A DNA stretch of 64,000 nt from Acidaminococcus sp. (GCA_022482815.1 JAKVOM010000001.1:2872946-2936945); one strand, 5' to 3'; counted from the first letter of the stretch, positions 9,453 to 18,120 are shown. Program-made: numbers and translations. Notes: generated from the letters alone by a model not told the origin.

Positions 9453-9950
9453 TTATAAAAACTTTTCAATATGACGATAATGCAGGAAATCGCCGGCTGC
9501 TCCGAGACGCTTTAATTCCTCACCGGAAGCAAGCTTATAGGAGGCAACTTCATCGGCCTGCACATGAACGTCAGCCGCTTCAAAAGGAACTTTGAATTCA
9601 TAGATGTCGACAAAATAATTATTCTGTTCCTCCGGCGAATCGTTCCGGTAAGTATGGATCAACTTACCCTGAGATGCCGTAAGCATCAGTCCCGTCTCTT
9701 CCCTCACTTCGCGCAGCACGGCTTCCTGCGAGCTTTCTCCGGCCCGCACGCCGCCTCCCGGGATTTCCCATTTACCGGCGGCCCATTCCTTGTCAAGCTG
9801 ACGCTGCGTAATAAGCACCCGGCCCTGCAGGTCCTTCACAAGAGCCAGCACGGTCAGATGGTAATCGCCCGGTTTCATATGCCAGTCATTGCGGACCATG
9901 GTACGACCCGTTTTCTGTTTATTCACATCGTAAATATCCCAAAGTTCCAT
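9453..9950 (-). CDS. Nudix hydrolase
   Basis: A 165-aa protein taken from the ATG at 9950; the longer open frame upstream is out of context. The Nudix box is intact, from GGGVRAGESSQEAVLREVREETGL split as G(5x)E(7x)REUxEExGU at about residues 66-88. The N-terminus (LWDIYDVNKQKTG) resembles the IPP isomerase-like/YfcD group of Nudix enzymes that hydrolyse nucleoside-diphosphate-linked compounds. The substrate is unknown. The start overlaps the stop of the ADP-ribosylglycohydrolase gene by one base (TGATG), so the pair is coupled and may act together in nucleotide or ADP-ribose clean-up. Confidence 0.88.
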   Translation of the reverse strand: MELWDIYDVNKQKTGRTMVRNDWHMKPGDYHLTVLALVKDLQGRVLITQRQLDKEWAAGKWEIPGGGVRAGESSQEAVLREVREETGLMLTASQGKLIHTYRNDSPEEQNNYFVDIYEFKVPFEAADVHVQADEVASYKLASGEELKRLGAAGDFLHYRHIEKFL

Positions 9951-10756
9951 CAATTGCCTCCTGCGGTATTTTCCTTGTACAGTGCCAGCGCTTCCCGCAT
10001 TTCCGGGGTAAAAAGAAGTTCCGCCCATGCCAGGATCCGTTCCGGAATACCGAAGAAAGGTTCTGCAATACTTCCTGCCATAGCGGCCAGGGTATCACTG
10101 TCCCCGCCCAGCGAAACGGCGTTTCTGACCGCTTCTTCATAGTCTTTTGCGGAGAGGAAACACAGCAGCGCATCCGGCACAGTGCCATCACAGGTTGCAT
10201 CCTTCGGTTCCTTGTTTCTCGCCGCTTCCAGGCTTTCCGGCAGTTTGTAAAACCGCTTCATGTAGTCCTCGAGTTCGGCTTTTGTAGCTTTCTGCCGTGC
10301 CAGGAAAATCGATCCGGCCACGCATTCCGCCGCTTTTTCAGAACTCGGATGATTATGGGAAACGCTCGCCGAAATAAGGGCCAGCTTCTTTGTTTCCTCC
10401 ATGTTCCGCCCGTACCATGCCGCCGGTGACACCCGCATAGGAGCACCGTTGCCGAAGCTACCGTAAGGACCGGCGTCATCACTTAAAAGCCACTTTTTAA
10501 AAATATGACCGAAACCGGCATGGATATGGCGGCGCCCGATTGTACGCATTTCCCTGCAGAGTATCGGCGCCAGCACTTCCTGTGTTTCCGGCATGCCGGC
10601 CTTCCTTGCTTTACCGAAAGCCAGAGCCACGGCAGCGGTCATAAAAGAATCATCCGTCGCATGGGAAGCAGGCACATGAAGAGGGAATACAGTCGACTTC
10701 ATGCCCGACCATTCGTAGGCCGATCCGATAATATCTCCGACAAAAGCACCTTTCAT
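9950..10756 (-). CDS. ADP-ribosylglycohydrolase family protein
   Basis: A predicted (ADP-ribosyl) hydrolase of the DraG/ARH fold, 268 aa from the ATG at 10756, which follows AGGAGG. The Mg-binding blocks are visible: GDIIGSAYEW (residues 6-15), TDDSFMTAAVALAFG (about 35-49), GNGAPMRVSP (about 103) and GGDSDTLAAMAGSIAEPFFG (in two parts, about 214-233). It could remove ADP-ribose from proteins or small molecules; no partner ADP-ribosyltransferase is in the window. It is coupled to the Nudix gene, which fits ADP-ribose turnover (inference). Confidence 0.88.
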   Translation of the reverse strand: MKGAFVGDIIGSAYEWSGMKSTVFPLHVPASHATDDSFMTAAVALAFGKARKAGMPETQEVLAPILCREMRTIGRRHIHAGFGHIFKKWLLSDDAGPYGSFGNGAPMRVSPAAWYGRNMEETKKLALISASVSHNHPSSEKAAECVAGSIFLARQKATKAELEDYMKRFYKLPESLEAARNKEPKDATCDGTVPDALLCFLSAKDYEEAVRNAVSLGGDSDTLAAMAGSIAEPFFGIPERILAWAELLFTPEMREALALYKENTAGGN

Positions 10757-10793
10757 CACGTATGCCTCCTCACACCTGTTAAAAACAACTTTA

Positions 10794-11552
10794 TTACCTG
10801 CCAAATTCAAGCAGGACCGGACAATGATCACTGCCCATGACGTCAGAGCAGATTGTCACGTCACGAATCATGTCCCGGCCGTTTTCAGACACCAGAAAAT
10901 AGTCAATCCGCCATCCGGCGTTCCGGGAGCGGGCCTTGAACATATAGGACCACCACGTGTAAGCCCCTGTCTTATCCGGATACAACATTCTGAAAGCGTC
11001 AATGAACCCATGTTTCAAAAACTGCTGGAATTTAGCTCTTTCCTCATCAGAAAAACCGGCATTGCCGCGGTTGGAATCCGGATTTTTAAGGTCGATGGGC
11101 TGCGCAGCCACATTGAGGTCGCCACAGACGACGACCGGCTTTTTTTCAGCAAGTCGTGCTGCATAATCTTGAAAAACATCTTCCCACTTCATACGGTAAT
11201 CCAAACGTGCCAGCTCTTTCTGCGAATTCGGGGTATACACCGTGATCAAGATAAATTCCGGGTACTCTGCCGTAATGACGCGTCCTTCTTTATCATGCTC
11301 AGGCATTCCCAGACCGTAAGTCACGTCAAGAGGCTCCTCCTTGGAAAAAAGAGCTGTCCCGGAATAACCCTTACGCTCCGCACTGTTCCAGTATTCATGA
11401 TAACCCGGGAACTCAAAATTGGCCTGCTCACGCTGCATTTTAGTTTCCTGAATGCAGAAAATATCTGCGTCAGCCTGCTTCATAAAATCGGCAAAACCCT
11501 TATTCATGCAGGCACGCAGTCCATTGACGTTCCAGGTAATAATTTTTTTCAT
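10794..11552 (-). CDS. xth: Exodeoxyribonuclease III (AP endonuclease)
   Basis: Cleaves DNA 5' of abasic sites and removes 3' blocks in base-excision repair. The 252-aa protein has all ExoIII/EEP motifs: WNVNGLRA (7-14), IQETKM (34-39), ERKGYSGTALFSK, GDLNVAAQPIDL (about 145), RIDYFLVS (about 217) and GSDHCPV (about 241) with the catalytic Asp-His pair. Ribosome-binding site GAAGGAGCTC precedes the ATG at 11552. It lies in a minus-strand run between a membrane protein and the ADP-ribosylglycohydrolase gene. Confidence 0.96.
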   Translation of the reverse strand: MKKIITWNVNGLRACMNKGFADFMKQADADIFCIQETKMQREQANFEFPGYHEYWNSAERKGYSGTALFSKEEPLDVTYGLGMPEHDKEGRVITAEYPEFILITVYTPNSQKELARLDYRMKWEDVFQDYAARLAEKKPVVVCGDLNVAAQPIDLKNPDSNRGNAGFSDEERAKFQQFLKHGFIDAFRMLYPDKTGAYTWWSYMFKARSRNAGWRIDYFLVSENGRDMIRDVTICSDVMGSDHCPVLLEFGR

Positions 11553-11565
11553 GATGAGCTCCTTC

Positions 11566-12258
11566 TCAATTTGATAGTAAAGGAAATACCTTATAACATA
11601 CGATGAGGAAGAAAACGACGATGGGCAGATACACCGGATCCGGCCAAACCCAAAGGTAGGCCAGCAGTGTCACAGCAAAAGCCGCAAAAAACGTCCCAAG
11701 GCCTGCCATAAATATTTTGCGGTTTCTGTGGGAAATTCCCCAGGCCGCCGACCGTATACCGGCTGCCATCCAGATAAGCTGAAGTCCGAAAGGAGCTCCC
11801 AGCGGGCCATAATCAATATCCATCACGGCCCAGTAATATCCGCCCAAAAGAAGCCAGGGAAAAAGCAGCCAGAAAAGGCAGGCAGCTTTTTTCAGGCACT
11901 TCACACCGCGTTCATGCAGCCACAGACATTCCAGAGCGGCAACAATCAGGTAAAAAGCAGCAAAAAGCCCTTTATTTTCCGTCTTAAGCGGCCAGAACCA
12001 GATAAAAAGCAGTGGAAAATGAAGCCACAGAGCCACAAGAAAACTAAAAGGAAACCTGTAAAACAGTTCTGTCTTTCCTTTAAATAAGGGAACAAATCCC
12101 AGGCCCAGCCAGACAAGCCCTAAGATGCGAAACAAGGTATAGTAGTCATAACGAGGGCCGAATAGCCCGTACAGCACCATGATCCAGCCGGCTCCCAAAA
12201 GACAGGCCGCAGCCTGGAACAAACGGGAAGAGGCAATACGAGAGCTCATTTCCTTCAT
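11566..12258 (-). CDS. Multi-pass membrane protein, unknown function
   Basis: 230 aa with about seven to eight hydrophobic segments spread over the whole length and many Trp and Tyr residues near segment ends. No recognisable catalytic motif and no signal peptide. The N-terminus overlaps the end of recO by four bases (ATGA), so it is translationally coupled to recO and the CorC-like gene. I do not recognise the family. Confidence 0.75.
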   Translation of the reverse strand: MKEMSSRIASSRLFQAAACLLGAGWIMVLYGLFGPRYDYYTLFRILGLVWLGLGFVPLFKGKTELFYRFPFSFLVALWLHFPLLFIWFWPLKTENKGLFAAFYLIVAALECLWLHERGVKCLKKAACLFWLLFPWLLLGGYYWAVMDIDYGPLGAPFGLQLIWMAAGIRSAAWGISHRNRKIFMAGLGTFFAAFAVTLLAYLWVWPDPVYLPIVVFFLIVCYKVFPLLSN

Positions 12259-12998
12259 GCTTTCACACTTTCAAGCTGTGCCAGAAAATTAAGGCTCTTC
12301 AGCGGCCGGTCCGTCTGATACATCAAAAAGCGATAAAGTATCTTTTCAACCTGCATCAAATCCCCGCCGCGTACCACAAAATGATCCGGCTCATTAAAAT
12401 CAAGATGCAGCAGCTTCTCCATCAGATTCCTCTGACTGACTGAGAGAGTCAGCTCATCACCCATAGCACAGTCCTTACAAAGAAATCCGCCCTGGACAAG
12501 ACTGAAATACCCGTCTTCCGCTGCAGGTTTACCGCAGGTCGTGCAGGAATCCAAATAGGGTTCAAAACCGCAGAGCGTCAATAATTTCAAAATGGTGCTG
12601 TCAGTCACAATGCGTTTATTCCGCTCCAGCAGCAGTTTGTATGCACTGCTTAGAAGGTCAAAGACGCCTTCCTGAGGCTGATCATCCTCCAGGAGCTGAA
12701 TAGCCACTTCGCTGATGATAGCTCCGTAGGCCATGGCTTCCACATCCATCGCCTTCGGCATTTCCACAAACTCACAGGATTTGAGCGTCGCCACGCGCCG
12801 CCCCCGGGCCAGCGTCAGCCGCACATGAGCAAAAGGCTGCACCAACCTTCCGCTGACACTTTTGGGATAAGCAGCTCCGTAAGCAATGAAAGGCACTTTT
12901 CCGTGGTCACGACAAAAGCAGACTGCATACTTATCTGCAGTCTGCCAATTGCGTACTTCCAAAATCATTGCTTCGTCCTGAATTGATTCAGTGTTCAT
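12255..12998 (-). CDS. recO: DNA repair protein RecO
   Basis: Works with RecR and RecF to load RecA on SSB-coated DNA. The 247-aa protein has the N-terminal OB fold (residues about 1-85, ILEVRNWQTADKYAVCFCRDHGK), a helical domain with YGAIISEVAIQLLEDDQPQ, and the zinc finger (CTTCGKPA, then FLCKDC, about 157-180). It overlaps the CorC-like gene by 11 bases and the downstream membrane-protein gene by 4. recO near era is a common Firmicute arrangement. Confidence 0.95.
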   Translation of the reverse strand: MNTESIQDEAMILEVRNWQTADKYAVCFCRDHGKVPFIAYGAAYPKSVSGRLVQPFAHVRLTLARGRRVATLKSCEFVEMPKAMDVEAMAYGAIISEVAIQLLEDDQPQEGVFDLLSSAYKLLLERNKRIVTDSTILKLLTLCGFEPYLDSCTTCGKPAAEDGYFSLVQGGFLCKDCAMGDELTLSVSQRNLMEKLLHLDFNEPDHFVVRGGDLMQVEKILYRFLMYQTDRPLKSLNFLAQLESVKA

Positions 12999-13872
12999 CG
13001 CCTTTCGCAGCCCCTCTGTCTTTTTTCAGGGGAATGACCCGAACCTTCAGCACTCTGAATCCGGAGCAGTCCAGTACTTCAAAACGATATCCTCGTTCAT
13101 CCACACTGTCTCCTACTTCCGGCTGACGGCCGATCAGTCCGAAAACGTAGCCGCCAATCGTATCTTCTTCAGGATCGTCAAACTGGATGCCCATCGTTTC
13201 CGACACTTCATCAAGCAGCACCAGACCATCAAAAATATACGAACCGTCCGGCATTTTGTTGATTTCAGGCATTTCCGAATCATGCTCGTCCTGGATATCC
13301 CCGACAATTTCCTCAAGCAGGTCTTCCATCGTCACAAGTCCGGCCGTACCGCCGTACTCATCGGCTACAGCTGCCATCTGCACATGTTTGTGCTGCATCA
13401 GCTGCAGAATTTTGACAATGGACATACTCTCCGGTACGACGTCGATTTCCCGCATAATCGTGCGTAAATCCGCCTTGGGATTTTTCACATCAAAATTCAT
13501 CAGTTCGCGAATATGGATCATGCCCAGAATATGGTCACGGTCTTCTTCACAAAGAGGATACCGTGTATGTCCCGAATCATGAACGACCTTGAGGTTTTCC
13601 TCCAGCGGATCATCCACAAAAAGGCACACCATGTCCTGACGAGGCACCATCACTTCCCGGGCAACCCGGTCGGCAAAGTCAAAGACGTTGTCAATCAGCC
13701 GACTTTCCACCGGATCGATGCCGCCGCCCTTTTCACTGTCGCTGACCATTTTCCGGATATCATCCTCGGAATGGCTGACATCAGAAGAATGAGGTTCTGC
13801 TCCAATGAAATGATAAAGGCCCCGGCCCAGGTGCCAAAATAAATAAGCAAACGGATATATGATTGGCTTCAA
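12988..13872 (-). CDS. CBS-domain protein of the HlyC/CorC family, without DUF21 domain
   Basis: Contains the CBS pair (about residues 68-190: REVMVPRQDMVCLFVDD, then HTRYPLCEEDRDHILGMIH and VAAVADEYGGTAGLVTMEDLLEEIVGDI in parts) and a C-terminal CorC/HlyC transporter-associated domain (about 205-285). The first 25 residues (KPIIYPFAYLFWHLG) look like the last piece of a DUF21 membrane domain, but an in-frame TGA lies 13 codons upstream of the TTG taken here as start. Either the domain was lost, or this is a short CorC-type form (E. coli CorC is about 290 aa). The start is uncertain: AAGGAGAG lies at 13913-13920, too far for the TTG. Likely role in Mg/Co efflux or membrane-linked ion handling. 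Confidence 0.75.
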   Translation of the reverse strand: MKPIIYPFAYLFWHLGRGLYHFIGAEPHSSDVSHSEDDIRKMVSDSEKGGGIDPVESRLIDNVFDFADRVAREVMVPRQDMVCLFVDDPLEENLKVVHDSGHTRYPLCEEDRDHILGMIHIRELMNFDVKNPKADLRTIMREIDVVPESMSIVKILQLMQHKHVQMAAVADEYGGTAGLVTMEDLLEEIVGDIQDEHDSEMPEINKMPDGSYIFDGLVLLDEVSETMGIQFDDPEEDTIGGYVFGLIGRQPEVGDSVDERGYRFEVLDCSGFRVLKVRVIPLKKDRGAAKGDEH

Positions 13873-13971
13873 TAAGCGGCCAATCGCAGGTCCCGCGTCG
13901 ATAAGTCATCTCTCCTTATAGTTAACAAGTTTCAAGATTTTATAAAATCAAATATGTATAAATCGATAATC

Positions 13972-14001
13972 ATTATACACTACTCAAGTGGTAAGGGTCA
14001 A
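13972..14001 (-). promoter_or_regulatory. Sigma-70-type promoter of the corC-recO operon
   Basis: On the minus strand TTGACC and TATAAT are 18 bases apart, about 95-130 bp upstream of the CorC-like gene. Confidence 0.75.
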
Positions 14002-14055
14002 CTGAGAGAAACGCTCACAGTGACCGCCTCGTATTGCCGCCTGCGGCACTGCGGC

Positions 14056-14970
14056 TTACTTTTCCGCAAGGCCGAGCTGTTTTAAGTCGGATTCCTTCTC
14101 CCGCCATTTCGGGCGGACTTTGACCCAGAGTTCCAGGTAGACATGGCTGCCTACGAGGTCTTCTATATCTTTCCGGGCTTCGGAGCTGATTTGTTTCAGC
14201 ATACTGCCCTTGCGCCCGATGAGGATTGCCTTCTGGGAATCGCGTTCCACAAAGATATCACCCCGCACATAGACGGTTCCGTTGTCGCGCGTCTTCATTT
14301 CGTTGACCTGAACGGCCACCGCGTGCGGCACTTCGTCGCGCGTCAGATGAAGAATTTTTTCCCGGATGATTTCCGCAGCCATGACGCGTTCGGTCTGGTC
14401 GGTGTACATGTCTTCCGGATAGAAATCGGGTCCTTCGGGAAGCGCGCCGATAATGGCGTTCATGAGTTCCGAAAAATCCTTGTCCTCCAGTGCGGACAGG
14501 GGAAAAACATCCCGGAACGGATATGCCTTGCGGAAAGCATCAATTTTGGGCAGCAGCACCGTTTCGTCAGGAATCTGGTCTACTTTATTAAGGATCAGGA
14601 AAACCGGCACCTTCACATTCTGCAGGCGCTCAATGATGTACTTTTCAGCCTTCATGGATTTTTCCGTGATATCGACCAGATACAGGACGGCATCCACATC
14701 CTTCAGAGAATCTTCCGCCGCCTTGACCATATGCTCACCGAGCTTATCCATCGGCTTATGAAGTCCCGGCGTATCGAGGAAGATAATCTGTGCTTCCGGC
14801 ACCGACACAATAGATAAAATCCGGGTCCGCGTTGTCTGGGGGCGGTCGGAAATAATAGCGACCTTTTCCCCGACAAGCTTATTGATCAGCGTCGACTTGC
14901 CCGCATTCGGACGGCCGACGACGGCTACGAATCCGGAGCGATGCTGCGTTTTTGTTGCTTCATTCGTCAT
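14056..14970 (-). CDS. era: GTPase Era
   Basis: An essential GTPase that binds 16S rRNA and helps 30S assembly. 304 aa. G1 GRPNAGKST (residues 19-27), G3 DTPG (about 66), G4 NKVD (about 127), G5 SALED (about 157), and a C-terminal KH domain with VERDSQKAILIGRKGSMLK. It begins 6 bp after the cdd stop. It is the last gene of the phoH-ybeY-cdd-era run, an order common in Firmicutes. Confidence 0.97.
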   Translation of the reverse strand: MTNEATKTQHRSGFVAVVGRPNAGKSTLINKLVGEKVAIISDRPQTTRTRILSIVSVPEAQIIFLDTPGLHKPMDKLGEHMVKAAEDSLKDVDAVLYLVDITEKSMKAEKYIIERLQNVKVPVFLILNKVDQIPDETVLLPKIDAFRKAYPFRDVFPLSALEDKDFSELMNAIIGALPEGPDFYPEDMYTDQTERVMAAEIIREKILHLTRDEVPHAVAVQVNEMKTRDNGTVYVRGDIFVERDSQKAILIGRKGSMLKQISSEARKDIEDLVGSHVYLELWVKVRPKWREKESDLKQLGLAEK

Positions 14971-14976
14971 TATGAT

Positions 14977-15360
14977 TTATTTTTCCTCCAAATCAAACGC
15001 ATAAGGAAGCAGAGCTTCCAGCGTCACCTTTTTTTCTTCACCTTTCAGGTTGGTCAGGGAAATCTCGGGAATCCGGAATTCTGCCATGACCTGCCGGCAG
15101 GCCCCGCACGGGGAAACCGGCTGCGGTGTATCCGCAGTTACGCAGAGGCACGTAAATTCGCGTACACCTTCCTTGACCGCCGCAAAAATCGCGTTGCGCT
15201 CCGCACAGACGGTGAGCCCGTAAGAACTGTTCTCAATATTGCATCCCGTAAAAATTCTCCCGTCTTTGGCACGCACGGCCGCTCCCACGGCAAAATGGGA
15301 ATAAGGGGAATAAGAATGTTCCCGAGCCTTGACGGCGGCTTCAAATAATTCCCGATCCAT
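14977..15360 (-). CDS. cdd: Cytidine deaminase
   Basis: Deaminates (deoxy)cytidine to (deoxy)uridine in pyrimidine salvage. 127 aa from the ATG at 15360. Shows SPYSHFAVGAAV (substrate loop), the catalytic zinc motif CAERNAIF (about residues 51-58) and PCGACRQVMAEF (about 83-94). The ATG lies one base from the ybeY stop, so it is coupled to ybeY. The longer open frame upstream lies inside ybeY and is not used. Confidence 0.95.
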   Translation of the reverse strand: MDRELFEAAVKAREHSYSPYSHFAVGAAVRAKDGRIFTGCNIENSSYGLTVCAERNAIFAAVKEGVREFTCLCVTADTPQPVSPCGACRQVMAEFRIPEISLTNLKGEEKKVTLEALLPYAFDLEEK

Positions 15361-15361
15361 G

Positions 15362-15841
15362 TCAGCCTCCAAACTTTTCCTCAGCAAGGTCCAGCTCGCG
15401 CATAATAGCTTCTTCGTGAGCCCGCATGACCTTTTTATCTTCCGGTTCCATATGGTCATAGCCCAAAAGATGCAGGATGCCGTGAACAGCAAGATAAGTC
15501 ATTTCCCGCGTCAGGCCATGGCCAAATTCTTCACCCTGTTCCACGGCCTTCGGAGCGGAAATGATGATACCTCCCAAAAGATGCTCTGCCGTGTCATCTT
15601 CCTCTTCCGGTTCCTCTCCTTCGTCAAGGGCGAAGGAAAGCACATCGGTCGGGCGGTCAATGCCGCGGTAGGTTTTATTCAGTTCATGAATCTCGTCATT
15701 ATCCACGATAGTAATATCCACTTCGGTCCGGTCAGACACATGTTCCAGGCGGGCAGCCGCATTCATGGCTTCCGTCAGGATGGTTTCCAGTTTCTCCGGA
15801 ATCTTAACTACGTCTTGATTGTTTGCCAGCGTTACGATCAT
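15362..15841 (-). CDS. ybeY: Endoribonuclease YbeY (rRNA maturation factor)
   Basis: A zinc-dependent RNase needed for 16S rRNA 3' end maturation and ribosome quality control. 159 aa from the ATG at 15841. The family motif is present as YRGIDRPTDVLSFAL (about residues 56-70) and HGILHLLGYDH (about 118-128, three zinc histidines). There is an acidic insert (EGEEPEEEDD) between them. The gene starts inside the 3' end of phoH (38-bp overlap). Confidence 0.95.
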   Translation of the reverse strand: MIVTLANNQDVVKIPEKLETILTEAMNAAARLEHVSDRTEVDITIVDNDEIHELNKTYRGIDRPTDVLSFALDEGEEPEEEDDTAEHLLGGIIISAPKAVEQGEEFGHGLTREMTYLAVHGILHLLGYDHMEPEDKKVMRAHEEAIMRELDLAEEKFGG

Positions 15842-16862
15842 GGCGCTCGTCCCTCCGTTCTTTCCGTTCCTTCCGTTCTTTCCGATCTTTTCTTTCTCTG
15901 GTGCGCTCGTCATCATATTTCTGGTACGCTTTGATGATAGCTGCCACAATTTCATGACGGATGACATCTTTTTCGGTGAAATAGACAATCCCGATACCGG
16001 GGATATTCTGCAGGACTTCTGCCGCATTCGTGAGACCGGACTGTTTTCCGGCCGGCAGGTCAACCTGGGTATCGTCCCCTGTGACAACGAGCTTGGAGCC
16101 GAAGCCAAACCGGGTCAGCGCCATCCGCATCTGTTCCGGCGTCGTATTCTGCGCTTCATCCAGAATAATGAACGCGTCGTTTAAGGTACGGCCGCGCATA
16201 TAAGCAAGCGGAGCCACCTCGATGGTTCCCCGTGTCAGATACTTCTGGAAGGATTCCATGCCCAGCATTTCATACAGCGCATCGTACAGAGGACGCAGGT
16301 AAGGGTCGACTTTTTCCTGCAGGTCGCCGGGCAGGAAGCCCAGCTTTTCACCCGCTTCCACGGCCGGCCGCGTCAGGATGATGCGCTCCACTTCGCGGTT
16401 TTTCAAAGCTTTGACAGCCATGGCTACAGCCAGGTACGTTTTACCCGTACCGGCAGGGCCCACAGCGATAGTAATATGATTTGCCGCGATTGTCCGCAGG
16501 TAATTCAGCTGCCCCAGTGTTTTCGCCTTAACCTGCTTGCCGCGGTACGTTGTGAGTACCGTATCGGTGTACAGCCGGTGCAGTGCTTCTTCCTGTCCGC
16601 TTTGCATCAGCTGCAGGCTGTATTTTACATCGTGCGCTGTAATGGGAAGGCCCTGACGGTAAAGATAAAGAAGCTCGCCGACTTCTCTTTCTATCAGTTC
16701 CGCGTCTTTTTCCGTTCCCTTGATGATCAGCTCATTGCCGCGAGCAATAATCTGACAGGGCATTTCCTGCATAATTTTGAGAAATTCATCATTGTGACCA
16801 AGTACCGCGACCATTTCCCGCGAATCCTGGAAAGTCACACGTTTTTCAATCGTATCCGGCAA
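15804..16862 (-). CDS. PhoH family ATPase (PhoL type)
   Basis: A P-loop ATPase of the RNA-linked PhoH/PhoL group. 352 aa from the TTG at 16862, which lies 7 bases behind AGGAGG; no better start is seen. N-terminal KH-like region, then Walker A GPAGTGKT (about residues 134-141), LTRPAVEAGEKLGFLPGDL, Walker B AFIILDEAQN (about 224-233) and VTGDDTQVDLP. The C-terminal 35 residues are a charged repeat-like tail (RKERKERKERRDER), encoded by about 10-nt direct repeats that overlap the ybeY start. It heads the phoH-ybeY-cdd-era operon. Confidence 0.92.
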   Translation of the reverse strand: MPDTIEKRVTFQDSREMVAVLGHNDEFLKIMQEMPCQIIARGNELIIKGTEKDAELIEREVGELLYLYRQGLPITAHDVKYSLQLMQSGQEEALHRLYTDTVLTTYRGKQVKAKTLGQLNYLRTIAANHITIAVGPAGTGKTYLAVAMAVKALKNREVERIILTRPAVEAGEKLGFLPGDLQEKVDPYLRPLYDALYEMLGMESFQKYLTRGTIEVAPLAYMRGRTLNDAFIILDEAQNTTPEQMRMALTRFGFGSKLVVTGDDTQVDLPAGKQSGLTNAAEVLQNIPGIGIVYFTEKDVIRHEIVAAIIKAYQKYDDERTRERKDRKERKERKERRDERHDRNAGKQSRRS

Positions 16863-16922
16863 ACCTACCCCTCCTGTAATTAATAATATTTCAGCTTTCC
16901 AAAAAAGTCCGTTTATAGGAAG

Positions 16923-16946
16923 CACGGAGCACTAGGCGGCTCCGTG
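16923..16946 (-). terminator. Hairpin, possible terminator of the cyclophilin gene
   Basis: CACGGAGC pairs with GCTCCGTG. The T-run on the minus strand is weak (CTTCC), so termination is uncertain; on the plus strand ACTTTTCCC follows. Confidence 0.45.
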
Positions 16947-17001
16947 ACTTTTCCCTCAGCATGTAATTTAGATGACACCGCAAAAATACTGCTTTACTGC
17001 G

Positions 17002-17577
17002 TTATTTTCCGCGGACAATGGTGATTTTCTTGATTGTCACCGGTGTCAGCGGTTTATCCTGGCTGTCCGTTTTGACCTTGCCGATTTTCTGAACGACGTC
17101 AAGGCCCTTGACGACGCGGCCAAAAACAGCATGATGCCCATCCAGCCAGGGCGTTGCGGCAAGTGTAATGAAGAACTGACTGCCGCCCGTATTAGGACCG
17201 GCATTAGCCATCGAAAGAATACCAGGACCATCGTGTTTCAGGGACGGGGAAAATTCATCTTTAATCGTATAGCCCGGACCGCCCGTACCATTGCCGTTAG
17301 GGTCGCCGCCCTGAATCATGAATCCGTCAATGACGCGGTGAAAAATCAATCCATCGTAGAATCCGGACTCAGCCAATTTTACAAAGTTGGCGCAGGTATT
17401 GGGAGCCTGTTCGACGGCAAGGCGCACGTCAAAATTTCCCATGGAAGTTTCAAATTGAGCCGTTACCGGCCCTTTCAGCGCTTCTGCCTTGGCAGATGCC
17501 TGTTTATTACTGTTACCGCACGCAGTGACCATCACCGCACAGACGAGCAGCAAAACACTTGCTAACTTTTTCAGCAT
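17002..17577 (-). CDS. Cyclophilin-type peptidyl-prolyl isomerase, lipoprotein
   Basis: Catalyses cis-trans isomerisation of X-Pro bonds, here probably on the outer face of the membrane. 191 aa. Lipoprotein signal peptide (residues 1-20, lipobox VTAC), then a cyclophilin domain with [15 protein letters not shown] (about 80-94), [21 protein letters not shown] in two parts (about 118-140) and W/H in [14 protein letters not shown]. Start at 17577 after AAGGAGG. A TATAAT-like box lies about 25 bp upstream. It is a likely substrate of Lgt at 5.9 kb. Confidence 0.94.
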   Translation of the reverse strand: MLKKLASVLLLVCAVMVTACGNSNKQASAKAEALKGPVTAQFETSMGNFDVRLAVEQAPNTCANFVKLAESGFYDGLIFHRVIDGFMIQGGDPNGNGTGGPGYTIKDEFSPSLKHDGPGILSMANAGPNTGGSQFFITLAATPWLDGHHAVFGRVVKGLDVVQKIGKVKTDSQDKPLTPVTIKKITIVRGK

Positions 17578-17768
17578 GCCTATTCCTCCTTATACGCTCA
17601 CTATTATACATTTTCCCCGAAAAAAAGAAAATAGCACGAAGAAATGGCGGGCTGTAACTACCGAAACGCAGGAGAAAATTTTCAGATTGCCAGAATACCT
17701 AACTGATCCTGCATCGCAGATTTCTCTGTTTTTACATGTAGCCTGCTCCCTATTTCTTTTTATGCCTC

Positions 17769-17797
17769 TTGACATTATTTTTACTTTCGAGTAAGAT
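17769..17797 (+). promoter_or_regulatory. Promoter of tRNA-Val
   Basis: TTGACA and TAAGAT separated by 17 bases, ending 12 bp before the mature tRNA. Confidence 0.8.
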
Positions 17798-17809
17798 ATA
17801 AGAGCTGTC

Positions 17810-17886
17810 GGAACTATAGCTCAGATGGTTAGAGTACCACGTTGACATCGTGGGGGTCACTGGTTCGAGTCCAGTTAGTTCCACCA
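17810..17886 (+). tRNA. tRNA-Val (anticodon GAC)
   Basis: 77 nt with encoded CCA. The acceptor stem GGAACTA pairs with TAGTTCC. The anticodon stem CCACG/CGTGG encloses TTGACAT, giving anticodon GAC (valine). The T-arm holds GGTTCGAGTCC. It stands alone between its own promoter and terminator. Confidence 0.95.
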
Positions 17887-17897
17887 TTTTAAAACTT

Positions 17898-17926
17898 ACG
17901 GCTGCGGATTGCAGCCGTTTTTTATT
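17898..17926 (+). terminator. Terminator of tRNA-Val
   Basis: ACGGCTGC pairs with GCAGCCGT over a GGATT loop, followed by TTTTTATTTTG. Confidence 0.9.
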
Positions 17927-17963
17927 TTGTTTTTCATACGGGAAAATCAATCTACAAAGCAGC

Positions 17964-17992
17964 TTGACACTCCCCGAGTCCCCTGCTATAAT
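17964..17992 (+). promoter_or_regulatory. Consensus promoter of the ZTP-riboswitch transcript
   Basis: Perfect TTGACA and perfect TATAAT separated by 17 bases, just upstream of the riboswitch. Confidence 0.9.
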
Positions 17993-18014
17993 CCGAAGTA
18001 CACAATTGAAAACT

Positions 18015-18095
18015 GCAGTACAGGACTGACGGATAAGTGGAAATGACCACGTGCCTTGTACTGTGAAGGAATGCCGGCCGTCTGGGCAGAGAGGA
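18015..18095 (+). ncRNA. ZTP (pfl-type) riboswitch aptamer
   Basis: The order of parts matches the ZTP riboswitch. P1 is CAGTACA (18016-18022) with TGTACTG (18057-18063). The junction GGACTGACGGATAA is followed by P2 GTGG/CCAC (18037-18050). After a linker comes GCCGGCCGTCTGGGCA (18073-18088), which matches the conserved 3' part CCGCCTGGGC. The family pseudoknot is kept by a paired change: GACGG (18028-18032) with CCGTC (18078-18082). The class senses ZTP/ZMP, a sign of 10-formyl-folate shortage, and usually turns genes on. The recognition is by eye. Confidence 0.8.
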
Positions 18096-18120
18096 ACTTG
18101 CCCGGAGGGTCTTTTCTATT

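Noticed and set aside
15856-15895. Short direct repeats as a CRISPR array
   Set aside because: They are about 10 nt, without spacers, inside the phoH coding end.
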